Both the position numbers and the translations under genes were made by a program. A stretch of DNA of 8,972 nucleotides from an uncultured Clostridia bacterium (GTDB lineage: Bacteria > Bacillota > Clostridia > UBA1381). The notes beneath the pieces are model-generated. The model saw only the letters and a program-made list of their open reading frames with translations, did no database searches and had not been told where the DNA came from. How positions within the stretch are numbered: the first letter of the stretch is position 1; each line of letters begins with the position of its first letter. This document shows, one piece after another, positions 5,770 through 8,972 of the stretch. The stretch covers positions 1 to 8,972 of the forward strand of contig CAKSGG010000131.1 of the NCBI GenBank assembly GCA_934454215.1, in the 5' to 3' direction.

Positions 5770-7103
5770 TGAATGATTTTACACAAGGATCTATTTTGAA
5801 AAAGATGATTAAGTTTATGATACCAATTCTTGGTGCATTGGTATTACAGGCCATGTATGGTGCAGTTGACTTAATGATTGTTGGTCAATTTGGAACAACA
5901 TCTGGATTGAGTGGTATTTCTACTGGCAGTAATATTATGAATCTGGCAACGTTTGTTGTTGCGGGATTGGCAATGGCTGTGACGGTACAGATTTCTAAAT
6001 ACATTGGCATGAAAAATGAAGAGAGGATTGGCAGACTGCTTGGTGCTACAATTGCTTTATTCTCTATAATTTCTGTTGTGGTGAGTGTTGTTTTAATTGT
6101 TTTTGCACCACAACTTTCTGTTTTGATGCAGGCACCAGAAGAAGCGTTGGATCTAACAGTGCAGTATGTGCGTATCTGTGGTACTGGATTCTTGTTGATT
6201 ACAGCGTACAATACGATTTCTTCTGTATTTAGAGGACTTGGAGATTCTAAGTCTCCACTGATCTTCGTTGCAATTGCATGTTGTGTGAATATTGTTGGTG
6301 ACCTTGTTCTGGTTGCGGGATTTGGTTTGAATGTAATTGGTGCTGCAGTTGCGACAGTTGCGGCACAAGGTATCAGTGTGCTGCTTTCTGTTTTGATTAT
6401 TCGTAAGAAAAAATTGCCTTTTCATATTCATAAACAAGATATTTGCTTGAATGAAGAAATCAAAGGTATCTTTAAGATTGGTACACCAATTGCTTTGCAG
6501 GAATTGTTAACACAATTGAGTTTTTTAGCTTTATGTGCTTTTGTAAACTCTTTAGGATTAGCTGCTTCGAGTGGATATGGTGTGGCGAGTAAGATCCAAG
6601 GTTTTGTTATGTTGATTCCTGGTTCTTTAATGCAGTCGATGTCATCTTTTGTATCTCAGAATGTTGGTGCAGGAAAAGAAAAAAGAGCGTTTCGTGCTAT
6701 GTTGACGGGTATTGGCATTGGTGCTGTTGTTGGTGTATTTGTATTTATTGGTGTTGTATTTTATGGTGATGTATTGGCAGGTATCTTCACAAATGATGCT
6801 GCTGTAGTACAGGAAGCATTTCATTACTTAAGAGGTTTTGCATTGGAAGCAATTGTTACTGCAGTATTGTTTAGCTTTATGGGATATTACAATGGTCATG
6901 CAAGAACGTTCTGGGTGATGATTCAGGGATTGGCACAGACATTTATTGTACGTTTACCTATGGCGTATATTATGACAATGCAGCCAGATGCAAGTTTGTT
7001 TAAGATTGCATTATCTGCACCTTCAGCAACAATCTTTGGTATTGTATTGAATGTTGCTTACTATTTCTACTATCGTAAGCAACTGCCAGTAACAGAAGAA
7101 TAA
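5769..7103 (+). CDS. MATE-family multidrug efflux transporter
   Basis: A 444-residue, very hydrophobic protein of normal MATE length, expected to form 12 membrane helices in two similar halves and to export drugs or other cationic compounds using a Na+ or H+ gradient. Family landmarks are Asp34 in the first helix (GAVDLMIVGQ), FRGLGDSKSPL (154-164) after helix 4, the GLNVIGAAVAT block (186-196), a second-half inner repeat around SGYGVASKIQGF (268-279), and SQNVGAGKEKRA (296-307). The ATG overlaps the MarR stop by one base and follows a purine-rich GAGAGAGGA, so it is co-translated with its regulator. A terminator lies 11 bases after the stop. The organisation matches mepR-mepA, but substrate and ion coupling cannot be read from sequence. 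Confidence 0.92.
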   Translation: MNDFTQGSILKKMIKFMIPILGALVLQAMYGAVDLMIVGQFGTTSGLSGISTGSNIMNLATFVVAGLAMAVTVQISKYIGMKNEERIGRLLGATIALFSIISVVVSVVLIVFAPQLSVLMQAPEEALDLTVQYVRICGTGFLLITAYNTISSVFRGLGDSKSPLIFVAIACCVNIVGDLVLVAGFGLNVIGAAVATVAAQGISVLLSVLIIRKKKLPFHIHKQDICLNEEIKGIFKIGTPIALQELLTQLSFLALCAFVNSLGLAASSGYGVASKIQGFVMLIPGSLMQSMSSFVSQNVGAGKEKRAFRAMLTGIGIGAVVGVFVFIGVVFYGDVLAGIFTNDAAVVQEAFHYLRGFALEAIVTAVLFSFMGYYNGHARTFWVMIQGLAQTFIVRLPMAYIMTMQPDASLFKIALSAPSATIFGIVLNVAYYFYYRKQLPVTEE

Positions 7104-7113
7104 TTGACTCTAT

Positions 7114-7153
7114 AGCAATTCATTTATTCATAGATGAATTGCTTTTCTTTTTA
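7114..7153 (+). terminator. Intrinsic terminator of the MarR-MATE operon
   Basis: AGCAATTCAT (7114-7123) pairs with ATGAATTGCT (7134-7143) around a 10-base loop, followed by a T-rich tail to 7153. It starts 11 bases after the MATE stop codon. The minus-strand side has no T run, so it serves the plus strand only. Confidence 0.85.
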
Positions 7154-7163
7154 TTCGGATCAT

Positions 7164-7187
7164 AAAAACAGGAACAAGATGTTCCTG
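7164..7187 (-). terminator. Intrinsic terminator of the GNAT-like gene
   Basis: Read on the minus strand, CAGGAAC and GTTCCTG (7169-7175 with 7181-7187) form a 7-bp stem with a 5-base loop, followed by TTTTT (complement of 7164-7168). It lies about 50 bases past the stop codon at 7237, facing the MATE terminator. Confidence 0.75.
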
Positions 7188-7236
7188 CAGTAATTAAAAT
7201 CATAATGACTTCACATCATAATGTTTATAGGATAGT

Positions 7237-8010
7237 TTATACTGGTTCTACTTCTTGAATGAATTCATTTTCTTTCAACAATGCAAACCATAGTTTTGCA
7301 CCATCCTGGCTGTCTTCTAAATCTTCTAGTTTGACGCCAAGAAAACCTTTCTTTTCAAGAATTGCTTTATTTAACAATCTTGTTGGTTCATCTTTCATGG
7401 AATAAATATATGGTTCTTTTGGTGTATCTTCTCCATAGCATGCAATATCTGGATCTAATGAGAATATTGCATAGTATGTTGTAGATTGATAACAGTTGCG
7501 AAGAACCATTTCTTTTGCATTATCTAACATGTTAGAAAAGATATGTTGTTGTCTGTATCGTTTTGTAACATATGAATTATGAAAGAAGCATGCTTCGCCA
7601 TCAATTTCATCTGTATTGTTTGTTTTGCATAATGGATATGGGTAATCAGGGAACATCATTTTACAAAGTGTATAGTGCTGTAAAAATGACCAGTCTGAAT
7701 CTAGAGATAGTTCTTCAAAGATGTCACTGGAATGCAAGACATCATGCATTGTTCCGTGAGAAAATGCCATATCTGCGATGATTTGTTCTTTATCATAGAC
7801 AAGAATCAATCCTTGTTCCAATACTTCAAAAGAATTCTCTACAACACGTGGATATGTGAATGTAAGATAGAAATAATCATCAATCTGTTCAACATAGCAC
7901 TCTTCTGGAAAGAGTTCATAACGTTGTTGAAGCTGTTGATATGTTGGTTGAATATAATTTTTCAGCATTTCATATGCTTTATCAAAATAGTGTTTTGTTA
8001 ATGTATCCAT
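7237..8010 (-). CDS. GNAT-like (N-acetyltransferase fold) protein, function unknown
   Basis: I chose the ATG at 8010 (257 residues). The open frame runs on to 8121, but that extension crosses the start of the divergent gene. The first half (about 1-130) is not recognised, is rich in Tyr and acidic residues, and has no signal peptide or membrane helix. The second half resembles a GNAT core. VTKRYRQQHIFSNMLDNAKE (148-167) looks like the acetyl-CoA loop and following helix, but His156 replaces the usual Gly. LNKAILEKKGFLGV (213-226) looks like the late 'Y-x-K-x-GF' helix-strand. This makes an acetyltransferase plausible but weakly supported, and acetyl-CoA binding may be altered. No clear Shine-Dalgarno precedes the ATG. 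The gene is divergent from the C26 hydrolase with 55 bp between starts and has its own terminator. Confidence 0.8.
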   Translation of the reverse strand: MDTLTKHYFDKAYEMLKNYIQPTYQQLQQRYELFPEECYVEQIDDYFYLTFTYPRVVENSFEVLEQGLILVYDKEQIIADMAFSHGTMHDVLHSSDIFEELSLDSDWSFLQHYTLCKMMFPDYPYPLCKTNNTDEIDGEACFFHNSYVTKRYRQQHIFSNMLDNAKEMVLRNCYQSTTYYAIFSLDPDIACYGEDTPKEPYIYSMKDEPTRLLNKAILEKKGFLGVKLEDLEDSQDGAKLWFALLKENEFIQEVEPV

Positions 8011-8033
8011 GTGAATATCATAACAGAAATTGG

Positions 8034-8063
8034 AGTATACTGAATGGGAATGAAGGTAGTTAA
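8034..8063 (-). promoter_or_regulatory. Possible promoter of the GNAT-like gene
   Basis: On the minus strand TTAACT (complement of 8058-8063, 4 of 6) and TATACT (complement of 8034-8039, 5 of 6) are separated by 18 bp. The -10 lies in an 8-bp palindrome AGTATACT (8034-8041) that also reads TATACT on the plus strand (8036-8041), though I find no good -35 for the plus direction. Confidence 0.35.
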
Positions 8064-8065
8064 TT

Positions 8066-8776
8066 ATGAAACCAGTGATTGGAGTATTGGCGCATCCACC
8101 ATATACACATGTAGAAAACAAATTTAATCAAATCTCCTGCAACTATACAAATTCTGTTTATGATGCTGGAGGATTACCTTTCATTATTCCTCAGATTGAT
8201 GATCCTGCATTGATTCATGAATATGCTGAACAGATTGATGGTTTACTGATTCCTGGTGGAATTGATGTGAATCCTTTAATGTATCACGAAAATCCTTTAC
8301 CAAAACTTGGTAAAGTGGATAAAACATTTGATGAATGGCAATTACATTTCTTAGAAGCTTTTGTGAAAACAAGAAAACCAATTCTTGGTATTTGTAGAGG
8401 TGTACAGATCATGAATGTATTCTTTGGCGGTACATTGTGGCAAGATCTTTCAAATCGTGAGAATACGTTCTTGCATTCACAGACAGAAGCAAGAAATGAA
8501 GTATCACATCGTGTAACGATAGAAAAGAATTCAAAACTATATGCATTGTTTGGAAAAGAATTGTATGTGAATTCTTTTCATCATCAGGCATTAAAAGAAG
8601 TAGCGAAGAATCTGAAAGTAACAGCACATGCAGATGATGGTGTTGTAGAAGCAGTGGAAGATCCTGCATATCCATATCTTGTAGGCGTACAGTGGCATCC
8701 TGAAGGATTTGTGTATACAGATCATAGTATGTCTTGTTTATTTAAAGATTTTGCAAGTGCATGTCAAAAAGATTAG
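8066..8776 (+). CDS. Gamma-glutamyl-gamma-aminobutyrate hydrolase family protein (peptidase C26, class I glutamine amidotransferase fold)
   Basis: This 236-residue protein has a full family length. Members hydrolyse gamma-glutamyl amides, for example gamma-glutamyl-GABA in putrescine breakdown. The nucleophile elbow GICRG places the catalytic Cys at 110, followed by VQIMNVFFGGTLWQDL, and the His-Glu pair is in QWHPEG (His211, Glu213). Other family landmarks are GLLIPGGIDVNP (59-70), DEWQLHFLEAF (89-99) and NSFHHQALKEVA (169-180). No signal peptide is seen, so it is cytoplasmic. The ATG at 8066 has AAGGT about nine bases upstream. It is divergent from the GNAT-like gene, and no polyamine genes are nearby, so a PuuD role is not supported and the true substrate is open. 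No strong terminator follows, only weak hairpins and a T run at 8783-8791. Confidence 0.9.
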   Translation: MKPVIGVLAHPPYTHVENKFNQISCNYTNSVYDAGGLPFIIPQIDDPALIHEYAEQIDGLLIPGGIDVNPLMYHENPLPKLGKVDKTFDEWQLHFLEAFVKTRKPILGICRGVQIMNVFFGGTLWQDLSNRENTFLHSQTEARNEVSHRVTIEKNSKLYALFGKELYVNSFHHQALKEVAKNLKVTAHADDGVVEAVEDPAYPYLVGVQWHPEGFVYTDHSMSCLFKDFASACQKD

Positions 8777-8878
8777 AGTAATATTTTTTTTGAAACAGTA
8801 AATTCTATTTTGTACGAAAAGTGGAATTTAACTTTTCAGTTCAGTCTCTAAAAAAACCTGAAAAATAGATAATATTTC

Positions 8879-8972
8879 ATGATTTTGATGTGTAAAATCC
8901 TGACTTTAGGAGTTGGAGAAAATAAAAATAGCTTTTGAAGGCATAAATAAGCCTTTTGAAGCTGTTTTTTGC
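8879..8972 (+). pseudogene. Partial gene head at the right edge (inverted copy of 61-226)
   Basis: I do not recognise the product, and it runs off the window. An ATG at 8879 reads 19 codons ending ILTLGVGENKNSF, then TGA at 8936-8938. The frame shifted by +1 at TTT-TGA continues EGINKPFEAVFC and is open to the last base. The ATG and TGA positions match the left copy (226 down to 167), residues 7-19 differ at only two positions, and an extra seven-codon stretch (GINKPFE) lies between two CTTTTGAAG repeats. No Shine-Dalgarno precedes this ATG, unlike the left copy, so its upstream part may be decayed or exchanged. It may be the head of a mobile-element gene continuing outside the window. The alternative is a repeated non-coding sequence. 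Confidence 0.35.
8896..8940. repeat. Right copy of outward-facing inverted repeat (partner 165-209)
   Basis: It matches the reverse complement of 165-209 at 43 of 45 bases. Just inside it, CTTTTGAAG occurs twice (8932-8940 and 8953-8961), and the 21 bases from one copy to the next are absent from the left copy, as expected from slippage or recombination between the short repeats. The last 11 bases of the window continue the match. Confidence 0.75.

Noticed and set aside
7572..8001. Plus-strand open frames inside the GNAT-like gene
   Set aside because: They are antisense to a longer, better-composed frame, rich in Cys, Phe and Ile, and have no Shine-Dalgarno or family resemblance.
8011..8121. 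Upstream extension of the GNAT-like frame (37 extra residues from an ATG at 8121)
   Set aside because: It overlaps the first 56 bases of the divergent C26 gene, lacks a good Shine-Dalgarno and does not look like a natural N-terminus. The ATG at 8010 is preferred.
8066..8776. Naming the C26 hydrolase puuD
   Set aside because: The catalytic residues fit the family, but no other putrescine-pathway genes are present and C26 members act on several gamma-glutamyl substrates.
8799..8864. Terminator after the C26 gene
   Set aside because: Several weak, mutually exclusive hairpins (for example 8816-8822 with 8831-8837) can be drawn, but none is followed by a proper T run.

Overview
The window looks like a piece of chromosome from a low-G+C Gram-positive (Bacillota) bacterium. 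The DNA is AT-rich, Shine-Dalgarno sequences are strong (AGGAGG-like), promoters are sigma-A-like and hairpin terminators are U-tailed. A bile salt hydrolase-type enzyme points to an animal gut. An Erysipelotrichia-like host is my impression from the protein style only; no marker gene is present to prove it.

Layout from left to right. Positions 1-408 are non-coding or degenerate: a minus-strand gene remnant (226 down to 61) with its own hairpin terminator, an inverted repeat, a terminator serving the next operon, and short CCCC-AAAAGT repeats that may be an insertion-sequence end. A minus-strand operon (4140 down to 409) encodes a MarR-type regulator and the two halves of a heterodimeric ABC exporter, with overlapping genes. 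Back-to-back divergent promoters (4174-4230) separate it from a plus-strand choloylglycine hydrolase gene (4251-5225) with its own terminator. A second plus-strand operon (5317-7103) encodes a second MarR-type regulator and a MATE efflux pump, an arrangement like mepR-mepA. Convergent terminators follow. Then a minus-strand gene for a GNAT-like protein (8010 down to 7237) is divergent from a class I glutamine amidotransferase-like hydrolase of the peptidase C26 family (8066-8776). The right edge (8879-8972) carries a second, inverted copy of the gene head found at 165-226.

How the parts may work together. The choloylglycine hydrolase sits between two separate MarR-plus-exporter modules. A perfect 24-bp palindrome lies at the transcription start of the first module, and a direct repeat covers the -10 region of the second. 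Both modules therefore look self-repressed and inducible by a toxic ligand. A bile-acid deconjugation and efflux neighbourhood is a reasonable but unproven reading. The outward-facing inverted copies at the two edges share 43 of 45 bases. Both stop at the same TTT-TGA junction, with an open frame continuing at +1. They are the least explained part of the window and could mark a repeated or mobile gene family.
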